Shown piece after piece: positions 37,086-49,313 of a DNA stretch of 64,000 nucleotides. Position numbers and translations under genes: made by a program. Under the pieces are notes generated by a model. The model had not been told where the DNA came from, did no database searches, and was given only the letters and a program-made list of their open reading frames with translations. Each line of letters opens with the position of its first letter. The stretch's first letter is position 1. Source of the DNA: Sandaracinaceae bacterium (GTDB lineage Bacteria; Myxococcota_A; Polyangia; Polyangiales; Sandaracinaceae); the NCBI GenBank assembly GCA_020633195.1, contig JACKEC010000016.1:434001-498000 (forward strand). The letters are read 5' to 3'.

Positions 37086-39164
37086 GTGACGGAGAAGCGG
37101 CGGCGACGACGTACGACCGGCTCGCACACGCAGCCGAGGCTCGAGGCGTCGCCCACCGAGGTCACCCCGGGCTCGCGGTCGTCCGAGAGCGTCCTCAACT
37201 GCATGCTCTGCGACCGGCCCAACCCGCCGGACGCGCGCTTCTGCGCCGGCTGCGGCCATCAGTTCGGCGCCGACGTCTTCGAGGACGAGGACGGCGTCGC
37301 CGACCCGCTGCTCGGCCGCGTGATCGCCGACCGCTACCGGATGGAGGAGCTCCTCGGCCGCGGCGGCATGGGCGTCGTCTACCGGGTCGAGCACGTCAAC
37401 ATCGGCAAGCTCATGGCGATGAAGCTCCTCCACGGAGCGCTCGCTCGGGACAAGGACACGGTGAAGCGCTTCAAGCGCGAGGCCGAGCTCGTGTCCCGGC
37501 TCGACCACGCGAACACGGTGCAGGTCTTCGACTTCGGCCAGAGCGAAGGGATGATGTTCCTCGTGATGGAGTACCTGCCGGGGCGCGACCTCGGGCAGGT
37601 CATCAAGGAGGACGGGCCGCTCCCCTTCGCCCGCGTGGCGCGCATCGGCGCGCAGATCTGCGGCTCGGTCGGGCAGGCGCACGAGCTCGGCGTGGTCCAC
37701 CGCGACCTCAAGCCCGAGAACATCATGCTGATCGAGGGCAGCGCGATGCCCGACTTCGTGAAGGTGCTCGACTTCGGCCTCGCCAAGCTCCGCGAGCAAG
37801 AGGAGATGGGCGGCCAGAGCATCACGCGGCAGGGCTCGATCCTCGGCACGCCGTACTACATGGCGCCGGAGCACATCCGCGGAGAGCCGGTCGACCAGCG
37901 GAGCGACGTCTACGCGCTCGGCGCGCTCATGTACAAGGCGCTCACCGGCGTGCCCCCCTTCTGGGCGACGACCCCGGTCGGCGTGCTCACGATGCACCTC
38001 ACCGACGACGTCGAGCCGCCGTCGGAGCGCGCGCCCAAGCGGGAGATCCCCAAGCAGGCCGACGAGATCCTCCTGCGCGCGATGCGCAAGAACCCAGCGG
38101 ACCGCTTCCAGACGATGCGCGGGCTGCGCGAGGCGCTGCTCGAGTACCTCGCGTCGGTCGGCGAGGACACGGGGCTCGAGTCGCTGCGGCTCGGCAGCGG
38201 CGTCGCCATCCCGACGGACTCGGGCCGCCAGCGCCACCTCGCGACGCGCGGCGACGTCGACGAGTTCGAGTCGCGCCTGCGGCGCCGCAGCGTGTACGGC
38301 GTCTTGCTCGCGGTCGGCCTCCTCGTCGCCGCGATCGTGGGCGGCGGCTACCTCTGGCAGCAGCGCCCCGTGGAGGTCGCCACGGTGGAGCACGAGCCCA
38401 ACGACGAGCTCGTCGACGCCAACCCGCTCCCGGAGGGCGTGGAGCTCCGCGGCCACCTCGGGCGCCGCCTCGACGAGGACCGCAGCGACGCGGACATCTT
38501 CGAGATCCACAACCCCGGCGGCGAGCGACGCGTGGTGCGCATCGACGTCGGCGCGATCCCGAACATGGACATCACCTTCGAGCTCTATCGCGAGGGCATC
38601 ACGACCGCGCCGGTGCTCGCCGCCGACAGCGGCGGCATCGGGCAGCCCGAGTCGGTCCCCAACTTCGTGATCGACGGCCCGTCCTATTACCTGCGCATCC
38701 GCGAGCTGTGGGAGTCGGGGCGCCTGCCGACGGAGAACGTCTCCGACGCCTACACCGTGTCGTGGCACGTGGTGGAGCCCGAGGAGGGCGACGAGCAGGA
38801 GGTCAACGACTCCATCGAGCTGTCCGGCTCGATCCCGATGAACGGGACGGCGCGGGGGTACGTCGGCTGGGGCGGGGACGAGGACGTGTACTGCCTCGAG
38901 GGCGAGGCGTCCGACGTGGTCGCCCGCGTCGAGGCCGTCGCGACCCTCGACCTGGTGCTGCGCCGCATCGATCGGACGACGGGCCGCGCGACGGAGTTCG
39001 ACGAGCACGGGGTCGGCGCCGGCGAGCGCACCGACGCGCTCGAGCGCGCGAGGCCCGGTCGCTACTGCTTCGAGGTCTCGGCCCGGCGCCCGAAGGTGGG
39101 CACGGGCAACGACCCCGATCACCGCTACGTCCTGCACGTCGAGCACGGCGCGGAGGATCCGTGA
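37086..39164 (+). CDS. zinc-ribbon membrane Ser/Thr protein kinase
   Basis: 692 residues from a GTG. N-terminal zinc ribbon (Cys39, 42, 53, 56), then a Hanks-type kinase with glycine loop GRGGMGVVYR, Lys113, catalytic HRDLKPEN (Asp207) and DFG (Asp229), and an activation loop with GTPYYMAPE. A single membrane helix at about 402-424 (VYGVLLAVGLLVAAIVGGGY) leads to an outside domain of about 260 residues with two similar beta modules (EPNDELVDANPLPEGV; EQEVNDSIELSGSI), as in bacterial pre-peptidase-like sensor domains. It sits between a zinc-ribbon membrane protein and an exported propeller, so it probably senses a periplasmic signal. The stop overlaps the next gene (GTGA). Confidence 0.93.
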   Translation: MTEKRRRRRTTGSHTQPRLEASPTEVTPGSRSSESVLNCMLCDRPNPPDARFCAGCGHQFGADVFEDEDGVADPLLGRVIADRYRMEELLGRGGMGVVYRVEHVNIGKLMAMKLLHGALARDKDTVKRFKREAELVSRLDHANTVQVFDFGQSEGMMFLVMEYLPGRDLGQVIKEDGPLPFARVARIGAQICGSVGQAHELGVVHRDLKPENIMLIEGSAMPDFVKVLDFGLAKLREQEEMGGQSITRQGSILGTPYYMAPEHIRGEPVDQRSDVYALGALMYKALTGVPPFWATTPVGVLTMHLTDDVEPPSERAPKREIPKQADEILLRAMRKNPADRFQTMRGLREALLEYLASVGEDTGLESLRLGSGVAIPTDSGRQRHLATRGDVDEFESRLRRRSVYGVLLAVGLLVAAIVGGGYLWQQRPVEVATVEHEPNDELVDANPLPEGVELRGHLGRRLDEDRSDADIFEIHNPGGERRVVRIDVGAIPNMDITFELYREGITTAPVLAADSGGIGQPESVPNFVIDGPSYYLRIRELWESGRLPTENVSDAYTVSWHVVEPEEGDEQEVNDSIELSGSIPMNGTARGYVGWGGDEDVYCLEGEASDVVARVEAVATLDLVLRRIDRTTGRATEFDEHGVGAGERTDALERARPGRYCFEVSARRPKVGTGNDPDHRYVLHVEHGAEDP

Positions 39165-40333
39165 GGCGCGCGCTCGTCCTCGCGGCGCTCGCGTCGCTGG
39201 CGAGCTCGGTCGCGATGGCGCACCCGGTCCGCATCGGGCGCTACGCGGAGATCCCGTACGGGATCCGGCCCGACCACCCGCACCCCACCGCCGGGGGCGG
39301 CCCGCGACGCGACGGCCGCATCCGAGGCCGGGTGCCCCTCGAGCGCCCGGAGCGCGCGTGGGAGCGGGCGCTGCCGCACCGGCGTCCGCGCGGTCCCACC
39401 ATCGCGAACGACACGACCCTCTACTTCGGGACCGAGCAGGGCCTCGTGGCCCTGAACGCCGAGGGCGAGGAGCGCTGGACCGCGCGCCTCGGATCGATCC
39501 CCGGCGCCCCGAGCCTCACGCCGTCCGACGACGTCGCCGTGGTGACCCGCGAGGGGCTGGTCGCGCTCGTCAGCCCCGAGGGCGTCGTGCGCCGCTCGAC
39601 GAGCCTCGGCGCCCCCGCGCGCGGCTCCCCGCTGGTCCTCGACGACGGCTCGGTCCTCGTCGGCACCATCGACCAGCGCGTGCATCGCCTCGACGCCAGC
39701 CTGCGCCCCGTGTTCGTCACCGAGCTCTCGGACGGCACCGCGAGCACCCTCTCGCGCACGCGCCGCGGCTCGCTGGCGGTGGCCGCGGGGCGGCTGCTCG
39801 TCTTGTTGACGCCGCGCGGGAGCCTCGCGCGTCAGGTCGGCCTCGGCGGCCGCGCGACGAGCCCCCCCGCCGTCGGGGACGACGGGATGATCTGGATCAC
39901 CACCGCGGAAGGCGTCTTGCTCAGCGTCGACGAGGGCGGCCGGGTCCGCTCGCGCACCGAGCTCGGGGCCCGCCACTACGACGAGGCCTCCGTCGCGATC
40001 GGGCACGACGGCGCCGTCCGGGTCCCGACCCTCAGCGGCGGCCTCGTGTGCGTCGCGGGCGACGGCACCCCGCGCTGGGTCATGGAGAGCCCGAACGGGT
40101 TCCAGGCGCCCGCCGCGATCGACGAGAACGACACGACCCTCGTCATCGATCGCGGGGGCCGCCTCTTCGCCGTCGACAGGGACGGCGCCGAGCTGTGGCG
40201 CCTCGTGCTCGGGACCTTCTCGTACGAGTCCCCCGTGCTCGGCGCGGACGGGACGCTCTACGTCAGCACCGAGCGCGGCGCGCTCCAGGCGTGGCGACCC
40301 ATGCCGGCCCGGCCGACGCCGCCTCCGCCCTGA
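39161..40333 (+). CDS. exported beta-propeller protein (PQQ-like)
   Basis: 390 residues from a GTG that overlaps the kinase stop. The signal peptide is LVLAALASLASSVAMA, without a lipobox, predicting a periplasmic protein. The mature part has about seven blades of PQQ/YncE type, for example DTTLYFGTEQGLVALNAEGE, DDGSVLVGTIDQRVHRLDA and ADGTLYVSTERGALQAWRP. Such propellers often serve as ligand-binding partners. Being coupled to a kinase whose sensor faces the periplasm, it may bind that sensor; this is inference from context. It ends in a Pro-rich tail. Confidence 0.8.
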   Translation: MRRALVLAALASLASSVAMAHPVRIGRYAEIPYGIRPDHPHPTAGGGPRRDGRIRGRVPLERPERAWERALPHRRPRGPTIANDTTLYFGTEQGLVALNAEGEERWTARLGSIPGAPSLTPSDDVAVVTREGLVALVSPEGVVRRSTSLGAPARGSPLVLDDGSVLVGTIDQRVHRLDASLRPVFVTELSDGTASTLSRTRRGSLAVAAGRLLVLLTPRGSLARQVGLGGRATSPPAVGDDGMIWITTAEGVLLSVDEGGRVRSRTELGARHYDEASVAIGHDGAVRVPTLSGGLVCVAGDGTPRWVMESPNGFQAPAAIDENDTTLVIDRGGRLFAVDRDGAELWRLVLGTFSYESPVLGADGTLYVSTERGALQAWRPMPARPTPPPP

Positions 40334-40345
40334 GCGAGGACCCGA

Positions 40346-41047
40346 TCAGGCGACGCGCTGCTCGGCCGGCGGGAGGCCGACCGCGAGGATCGCGCGCGGT
40401 CCGCTCCCGAGGCCCCACGAGGTCCGCATGAGGCGGGCGAGCTCGGTCGGGGGGACGTCCGCGATCTGGCCGCCGAGCTGCTCGATCGCCAGCGACTCCA
40501 CGAAGCGGTTCAGATCGCCCCAGCCCGCGTCGCGCGGCAGCACCCCGCGGGTGGCCGCGAGGAGCAGGCCGCCGGGCTCGAGGTGCACCATCTCGGTGGT
40601 CGCGCCGACGTCGAGGAGGTTCTGCGCGCCGAGCGCCTCGAAGGGCACGACGCCGTCGTGGGGATCGTGCTGGAGGATCGCCGGGAGGCTCACGTTGAGG
40701 AGCTCGACGAGCGTCCCCCGCGGGCCCACGCGCAGGACGCCGAGCTCGGCGTCGTCCTTCCAGAGGCCGAACCGGTGGCTGAGGGCGCGGGCGGTCCGGA
40801 GCGGGTCGAAGCAGCGGTCGGCGCAGGCGCGGACGAGGTGATCGATCTCGGCGGTCTCGATCGGCTGCCCGTCGGGTCGGCCGATCAGGACCACGGTGGT
40901 CCAGCCCAGACGATCGCGGCAGGCGTGCCAGCTCGCGCCCCGATCGACGGCCCCCGAGATGCGGACGGCGCCCTGCGCGAGCGCGGCCTCGGGCCAGCCG
41001 GTCTCGTCGCCAGTCCAGGAGTGGAGCGGAAAGCCAGGTGAGTGCAT
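40346..41047 (-). CDS. degenerate PP2C/SpoIIE-like protein
   Basis: 233 residues starting MHSPGFPLHSWTG. The order of elements resembles SpoIIE-type phosphatases: TTVVLIGRPDGQ, a helix with ALSHRFGLW, LVELLNVSLPAIL, GAQNLLDVG, HLEPGGLLLAATRG and a final GPRAILAVGL strand. The metal-binding acidic residues expected in GDVSGHG, TDG and DD motifs are replaced (GRPDGQ, TRG, GPR), so it may be a pseudophosphatase or a binding protein. It converges on the kinase operon with 12 nt between stops, fitting a role with that kinase. The family call is tentative. Confidence 0.5.
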   Translation of the reverse strand: MHSPGFPLHSWTGDETGWPEAALAQGAVRISGAVDRGASWHACRDRLGWTTVVLIGRPDGQPIETAEIDHLVRACADRCFDPLRTARALSHRFGLWKDDAELGVLRVGPRGTLVELLNVSLPAILQHDPHDGVVPFEALGAQNLLDVGATTEMVHLEPGGLLLAATRGVLPRDAGWGDLNRFVESLAIEQLGGQIADVPPTELARLMRTSWGLGSGPRAILAVGLPPAEQRVA

Positions 41048-41057
41048 GACCACCCCT

Positions 41058-41076
41058 CTTGCAAACCACGTGCAAG
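41058..41076. promoter_or_regulatory. inverted repeat upstream of PP2C-like gene
   Basis: CTTGCA-N7-TGCAAG lies 11 nt before the minus-strand start; a third GTGCAAG occurs near 41185 and an imperfect hairpin at 41139-41171 (GGGGT/ACCCC with CGGGA/TCCCG). The 224-nt divergent gap holds no gene. Confidence 0.35.
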
Positions 41077-41271
41077 GCCCCGCCGGGTCCCGCTCCGTGG
41101 GCGAACTGCGCAGAATACGAACAGCTCGTCTCGATGGAGGGGTCACCGGGATGGAGCGCTCCCGTCACCCCGCCGTGCAAGTTCGAACCCCGGGTTTCGG
41201 ATCTGCATCGATCGCGCGATCGACGCGCCACGCATGGGGCCGACCGCGGAGGCCTGCTAACATCCTCGTCC

Positions 41272-43982
<2,711 letters not shown>

Positions 43983-43986
<4 letters not shown>

Positions 43987-46124
43987 GGCGACGGCGTCGC
44001 GCCGGGTCGGCCGGACTGGAGCGCGTCGCGCATGCGAGCGATCGCGGCGTCGCGGCGGGCCTGATCCCAGGCGGGAGAGAAGGGCACCGCGAGCCGAGGC
44101 GCGAGCGCCCGGGCCACGTGGTCGGCGCAGCGCAGCGGGTGCGGGGTCGCGCCCGTCGCCTCGCCGATGGTGCCGCTCCCGTCGCGGTAGACGATCCAGC
44201 CCTGCCCGTCCCGCTCGGTGTAGAGCCCGCGCTCGCTCTCCGCGTCGAGCATGCGCGCGAGGTGCGCGCGGAACGCTTCGCTCTCGAGCGCGCCGACCTC
44301 GACGAGCATGCCGATCCGCCAGCTGATCTCCCGGGTCGCGAGCCTCGCCTCCGCGAACGGGCCGACGTCGAACAGCCAGTCGATGAGCTCGATCATCGCG
44401 GGTCGGTCGTCGAGCTGGACCAGCGGCGCGAGGTCCTCCGGCTCGAGCTGCGTCGCGCGCCTCAGGCGAGCGGCGTAGGCCTCGATGAGCGCGGTCGTCC
44501 CGAGGTAGCTGACCACCGAGGGCGCGCACGCGCAGGCCTCCCGCCCGAGGCAGCGATCCCCGAACGCCGCGAGTCGCGCGGGGGCCTCGGTGGGATCCCA
44601 GCGCGTGAGCGCGCTGGCGAACGCGCAGGCCCTCTCGAAGCCGCGGTAGTCCCCCTCGCTCTCGTTCATGCGCAGCGCGAGGAGCTCGGTCACCGACGGA
44701 TCACGCCCCGAGCGCAGCGGCTCGCCGGCCATCGGCCCCTCGACCGGCTCGACCCAGCGCGTGAAGACCATCGAGCCGGGGACTACGTAGCCACCCTCGG
44801 GGGTCGTGAGCCACCGCGCCGCCGCGACCTGGAGATCGTCGGCGACGTCGTCGGCGGCCAGCACGCGGTAGCGTCGATCGGCGGCGTCTCCCCGACCGTA
44901 GCCCTCCCAGAACGTTCGGATCCTCGCCGCGAGCGCGGCCCGCAGAGCGTCCCCTCGCGCCGTCAGGTCATCGCCCGTGGTCGCCGCCTCGAAGAACGAG
45001 GCGCCGAGGATCTCCGCGAGCGCGGTGTAGGCCGCCTCGTGCGCCCCGAGGACCGTCCGGTCGGGCACGAAGTCCCGCCAGAAGTGGACCGACCGCGTCA
45101 GCCGATGATCGTCCTCGAGCGCGTCGATGAGCGCGGGCACCGCCGCGTCGCCCGCGCGGATCAGCGCGTCGACGATCGGTGAGCGGTGGAGCGCCACGCC
45201 GCCGGGCTGGCTCATCTGCGTCTCCTGCACCTCGTCGAGTAGGTCCACGAGGGCGGGCACGAGCTCGGCGGGCACGGGGCCCTCGGCGGGGACGGCGGGC
45301 AGCGGCGGCCGCGTCCCTCGGGCCGCCCGGCGATCGAGGTCGGCGGCGAGCGCCTCGGCTCCTTCGAGGTACTCGAGCCGTTCCATGGAGCCCCTGATCG
45401 ACCTCGACTCGAAGACCTCATCCCAGCCGCGCACGACGAGGTGGGCCTCGTATCGCGCGACGGTGTCGTCGGCCCGCATGAACGCGGTGACCGCGCGCTC
45501 GAACGCTCGCTGGACCGCGTCGAGCACCCAGGCGTCGGCGAGGCTCCCCCCGAAGGGGCCCAACACGTCGTCGAGGGCGCGGGCGACTCCGGGGTGTGAG
45601 TCGGCGAGGAAGAGCGCCGACGAGTCGACCGGGCAGCGCGCCATGACCGCCCTGCGTTGCTCGAACCACTCTGCGAGCTCCTCGGTCGGCTCGGGGCCGA
45701 GCGCGACGAGGCCCTCCATCAGGCGCTCGCACTCGGCCGCGAGATCGACGGGTGGCCCGAGCGCGACCAGCGGATAGAGGGAGCCGTCGACGATCGCGAA
45801 CGGCCGCGCCCCGGGCGCGTGGGGCAGGACGAACCCGATGGCCGGGCGCACCTCGGGCTCCACGCTCCAGACCGAGCTGTCGAAGACCTCGACCTCGTGC
45901 GGCTCGCCAGCCCGCGGGTCGGGCCAGCCGAGCGCGAGGACGCGCGACCACGCCCCGCGGAGCCGCGGCGTGAGCGACGCGGGCACGGGCCGCGCTTCCA
46001 CGTCCGGGAGCGGCCCGGCGGGCGCAGGATCCCAACGCTCCCAGGGGGCCGGCGCCTCGGCGCGCGTCATGGGCTCGTGCGCGGTGGCGCAGCCGCAGGC
46101 GAAGAGGAGCAGGGCCCACCGCAT
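43983..46124 (-). CDS. large lipoprotein with HEAT-like helical segments
   Basis: 713 residues with a lipobox (LLFACGC). The body is mainly alpha-helical, with a HEAT-like piece AGDAAVPALIDALEDDHRL and several Trp/Tyr-rich patches (RTFWEGYGRGDAADRRYRVL, GQGWIVYRDGSGTIGE). No catalytic motif is seen. TATCCT is 5 nt before the ATG, implying a leaderless message. Its end overlaps the MopE-type gene by 4 nt on the other strand. The family is unknown. Confidence 0.7.
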
Positions 46125-46182
46125 GTCGAAGGATAGGGCGTCCCCTACGGCTGCGGCGGCTGGGGACGCGGCTGGGTACGGC

Positions 46183-46226
46183 TGGGGACGGAGTTCATCG
46201 TGTTGTCTTTTCTGCGCGTGTCGGGA
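46183..46226 (-). repeat. dispersed 44-bp tail repeat, reverse copy
   Basis: Reverse complement of the sequence that ends both modules near 61 and 62 kb (core CGCAGAAAAGACAACA then GATGAACTCCGTCCCCA, with one base change). It lies in the 127-nt gap between two lipoprotein genes, next to GGCTGGGGACG-type small repeats. On the plus strand it reads GGAG-TTCATC-GTG, like a ribosome-binding site and start. Confidence 0.75.
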
Positions 46227-46251
46227 CGCCGCGTGGGGAAACCGACAGCGC

Positions 46252-47823
46252 TCAGCGCAGCCAGAGCAGCAAGGGATCGTCGTCGCCGTCGCCGTCGATG
46301 TCGCCGAAGAGGACGGTCGGCTCGGCGCGCGGCAAGCTCACTCCGATGCGCTCGCCGACCACGGCGTCGGCGCCGAAGGCGCTGCCGGTGCTCGCGCGGC
46401 CGAACCAGATGCCCCGGCCGATCTCGTAGACGACGGCGTCGTCGCGGCCGTCGCCGTCGACGTCGGCGAGGCCGCGCGCGCTCGCGGCCTGGCCGTGCTC
46501 GCTGGTCCAGGTGGAGACGCGTCCGTCGCTCGAGGCGGCGATCTCCCACTGGCCGCTCGCGCGCCACCAGGCGACGAGGTCGGCGGCGCCGTCGCCGTCG
46601 ACGTCGCCCACGCGGTGCTCGAACGCGGGGCCGAGCTCGTCCCGGAGGAGCTCGGCCGTCGCGAGGCCGTCGGTCGGGACGGCGCCGACCGAGCGCGCGC
46701 CCCACCACGCGCCGGTGGCGAGGTCGACGGCGATGGCGTCGTCGCGGCCGTCGCCGTCGAGGTCGCCGACGAGCGGGTCGCCGAGCAGGGCGCCGATCCA
46801 GCGCGGCGGCTCGAAGGCCTCGCCGCTCGAGTGACCGAGGTACCACTGCCCGTCGGCGGTGACGCCCACCGCGTCCGCGCGGCCGTCGCCGTCGAGGTCG
46901 CCGACGAGGGCGTGGGCGACGTCGAGGTCGGACCAGCTCCCGAAGGAGGTCGCGGGGCCGAGCGCGCCGTCACCCGCCGCCATCACCCACCACTGCCGCG
47001 CCTCCGGGTCGAAGCCGGCGAGGTCGTCGCGGCCGTCGCCCGTGACGTCGGCGAGCGCGACCCCGTCGAGCGAGGCGAGTCGCTCGTCGACCGCGAGCAC
47101 CCACTCGGGCTGCAGCGCCCCGCCGTCGTTGCGCGCGACCACCACCGTGCCGCGCGGGCGGCCGTAGAGCGCCCGGACCGCGAGCACGTCGAACGGCGAG
47201 AGCACCCCGTCGCCGGTCCAGCGCGGGTTGCAGTAGTTCATGATCGAGTCGAGGTCCCAGTCGGTGAACGACAGGTTCCCGCCGGCCCCGCTCTCGAGCT
47301 GACACCAGCCCGGCGTGTCGGGGCGGTTCTGCTCGTGCGCGAAGCCGAGCGCGTGCCCCAGCTCGTGGATCGCGCCAGCGCGGATGCAGAACTCGCGCGT
47401 CGACTGGCAGCCCGTGCTCCAGCTCTGGAACTCGAAGTTGAGCGCCATCCCGCGGTCGAGGCCGTCGATCTCGGTCCCGAGGCCGAGCGTGTGCGGCGAG
47501 GCGTCGGTGACGCCGACGTGGATGCCGGGCTGCCCCGGCGTGCACGCCTCGAACCCGATCAGCTCGACCGCGGAGACCGTCGCCCAGCTCGTCCGCCAGG
47601 CGTCCTCCACCCAGCCGCGCGCCTCCGCGTGCTCGGGCGCCATGTCCTCCCAGCAGACGGGGATGCGGGCGTCGGGCCAGAGCGTGTCGGTCGCGACGTA
47701 GTCGGTCTTGCCGAGATCCAGCCGGCTCGGGTCTCGCTCCGTCGGGTCGTCGATCGTCGCGGGCGTCGAGCACGCGACGCTCGCGGCGCACGCGAAGAGG
47801 CCCAGGATCGCCGACCGGCTCAT
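46252..47823 (-). CDS. metzincin metalloprotease lipoprotein with FG-GAP repeats
   Basis: 523 residues: N-terminal lipoprotein-like signal (SVACS), then a zinc protease domain with HELGHALGFAH at 153-163 and a Met-turn SIMNYC (Met195), the metzincin pattern of astacin/matrixin types. The C-terminal half has six or so FG-GAP/VCBS-type units (DGVALADVTGDGRDDLAGFD, GDLDGDGRADAVGVTADGQW), a calcium-binding propeller. The protein should be envelope-anchored or released, with the propeller positioning substrate. The ATG is preceded by CTGCTACGAG but no ribosome-binding site. The natural substrate is unknown. Confidence 0.85.
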   Translation of the reverse strand: MSRSAILGLFACAASVACSTPATIDDPTERDPSRLDLGKTDYVATDTLWPDARIPVCWEDMAPEHAEARGWVEDAWRTSWATVSAVELIGFEACTPGQPGIHVGVTDASPHTLGLGTEIDGLDRGMALNFEFQSWSTGCQSTREFCIRAGAIHELGHALGFAHEQNRPDTPGWCQLESGAGGNLSFTDWDLDSIMNYCNPRWTGDGVLSPFDVLAVRALYGRPRGTVVVARNDGGALQPEWVLAVDERLASLDGVALADVTGDGRDDLAGFDPEARQWWVMAAGDGALGPATSFGSWSDLDVAHALVGDLDGDGRADAVGVTADGQWYLGHSSGEAFEPPRWIGALLGDPLVGDLDGDGRDDAIAVDLATGAWWGARSVGAVPTDGLATAELLRDELGPAFEHRVGDVDGDGAADLVAWWRASGQWEIAASSDGRVSTWTSEHGQAASARGLADVDGDGRDDAVVYEIGRGIWFGRASTGSAFGADAVVGERIGVSLPRAEPTVLFGDIDGDGDDDPLLLWLR

Positions 47824-47894
47824 CCCCCCCTCGTAGCAGGTCCAGCCAGGGTCGGCAGCGCGGCGAGCGTCGTCTGCGACGGAGACCGAGGCGC

Positions 47895-48488
47895 TCAGGC
47901 GGCCTTGGGCTGGCTCGCCGCCTCGCGCTCGCGCTTCGAGACCTTGAGCGTGTAGTGCGCGGCGAGCTCGGGCCGCACCCCCGTCTCCGGGTCGCCGAGC
48001 CACGGCATCATCAGGCGCTTGGGCACCGCGATCACCTCGGTGGTGCGGTAGGTGCCGAACACGAGATCCCAGAGGGGCGAGGTCACGCCGTGGTTGAAGC
48101 GCGCGTCGACGAAGTGGTGGTAGAAGTGGTGCCGTCGGGCCCAGCGTCCGTAGAACCCGAAACCCGCCTTGACGTGCTCGAGCCGGTGCAGGACCTCGTA
48201 GAAGAGGTAGAAGCCGACGAGGCCGGCGCAGTAGGCGAGCCCCGCGGCGACGCCGCCGACGAGGACGGCCGGGCCGACGATGATCGCGAAGAGGATCAGC
48301 GCGGCGCTGCCCTTCTTCCAGGTGGGCGCGAAGTAGTCACCCTCGATGTGGTGGCGGATGTGCTCCTTGGCGAAGGCGTTCGGCCGGAAGCGCGGATCGT
48401 GACCCGCCCAGCGGTGGATGCAGTACTCGAGCAGCGACCACGTGACAGCTCCGAGCGAGAGGGCGATTCCGACTTCGAGGGCGATCAT
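47895..48488 (-). CDS. fatty acid hydroxylase/sterol desaturase-family protein
   Basis: 197 residues with four hydrophobic helices and the histidine boxes of the diiron membrane hydroxylases: HRWAGH near 25, HIRHH near 43, HRLEH near 107 and HHFYHH near 122. These enzymes hydroxylate or desaturate lipid chains at the inner membrane. The ATG overlaps the stop of the TetR gene (ATGA), so regulator and enzyme form one operon. The lipid substrate is not clear. Confidence 0.87.
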   Translation of the reverse strand: MIALEVGIALSLGAVTWSLLEYCIHRWAGHDPRFRPNAFAKEHIRHHIEGDYFAPTWKKGSAALILFAIIVGPAVLVGGVAAGLAYCAGLVGFYLFYEVLHRLEHVKAGFGFYGRWARRHHFYHHFVDARFNHGVTSPLWDLVFGTYRTTEVIAVPKRLMMPWLGDPETGVRPELAAHYTLKVSKREREAASQPKAA

Positions 48489-49189
48489 GACAAGTCTCCG
48501 AGTGACACGACGAGGGCGCGGGCACGTTCGTGGGCGAGGTCGACGCGCTCCGGGTCCGCGCCCCAGCCGATGAGCAGGGTGCGCAGGGCCGCGGTGGCGA
48601 GCCGATCGACGTCGATGACGTTCGGCGCGATGCGCGCCTGCTTGTGCATTTGCAAGACGCCTTGCGTAGACGTGAAGACGAGCAGGGCGCGCTCGACGAC
48701 GTCGCCCTCCGCCAGCAGACCCTCGCTGGCGGCTCGCGTCAGCGACTCCGCGAGCGGCGTCATGGTCTGGATCATCTGGTTGACGATGGGCTCGGCCGAC
48801 TCGGGGGTCGTGAGCAGCAGCTGCGGCTCCGCGAAGGAGAGCGCGATGAGGCCGAACTCGTGCGGCTGCGTGCGCGCGAACTGGCGATACGCCGTCGTGA
48901 TCGCCCAGAGACGGACCAGCGGTGCGTCCGCCGGGGCGCGCCCGACCGCGTCGTCGAGCGCCTCGCGGAGCTGCTCGAGGATCTGACCGACGAGCGCGGA
49001 GAGCAGCATGTCCTTGGACGCGAAGTACCGGTAGAGCGCGCCGGGCGTGTAGTCGCAGGCGTCGGCGAGCTTGTTCATCGACAGGCCCGCGAAGCCCCCC
49101 TCGCCGACGATCTGCATCGCGGCCTCGAGGATCCGCTTGATGTTCGCGGCGCGGCGCCGAGTGCTCGGTTTGTGGTCTGCGTGAGGCAC
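48485..49189 (-). CDS. TetR-family transcriptional regulator
   Basis: 234 residues from the GTG at 49189 (PHADHKPSTRRRAANIKRIL follows); an alternative GTG at 49240 adds 17 residues. The helix-turn-helix is clear (ILEAAMQIVGEGGFAGLSMN, YTPGALYRYFASKDMLLSAL), with a helical ligand domain behind. It is coupled by an ATGA overlap to the lipid hydroxylase gene, so it probably senses a lipid-related compound and controls that gene. It diverges from queA over about 124 nt; no strong palindrome was seen there. Confidence 0.87.
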   Translation of the reverse strand: MPHADHKPSTRRRAANIKRILEAAMQIVGEGGFAGLSMNKLADACDYTPGALYRYFASKDMLLSALVGQILEQLREALDDAVGRAPADAPLVRLWAITTAYRQFARTQPHEFGLIALSFAEPQLLLTTPESAEPIVNQMIQTMTPLAESLTRAASEGLLAEGDVVERALLVFTSTQGVLQMHKQARIAPNVIDVDRLATAALRTLLIGWGADPERVDLAHERARALVVSLGDLS

Positions 49190-49313
49190 GGTCAGAAAGT
49201 AAATGCTATTCACGAAAACGCAAGCGGCATTTCTCGCCACCGCTCCAGAACGCGCGAATCGGAGTGGCGGCGCTCGTCGCGACCGCGGCTCCGCCTGCTA
49301 CACCTCGCCCTCC

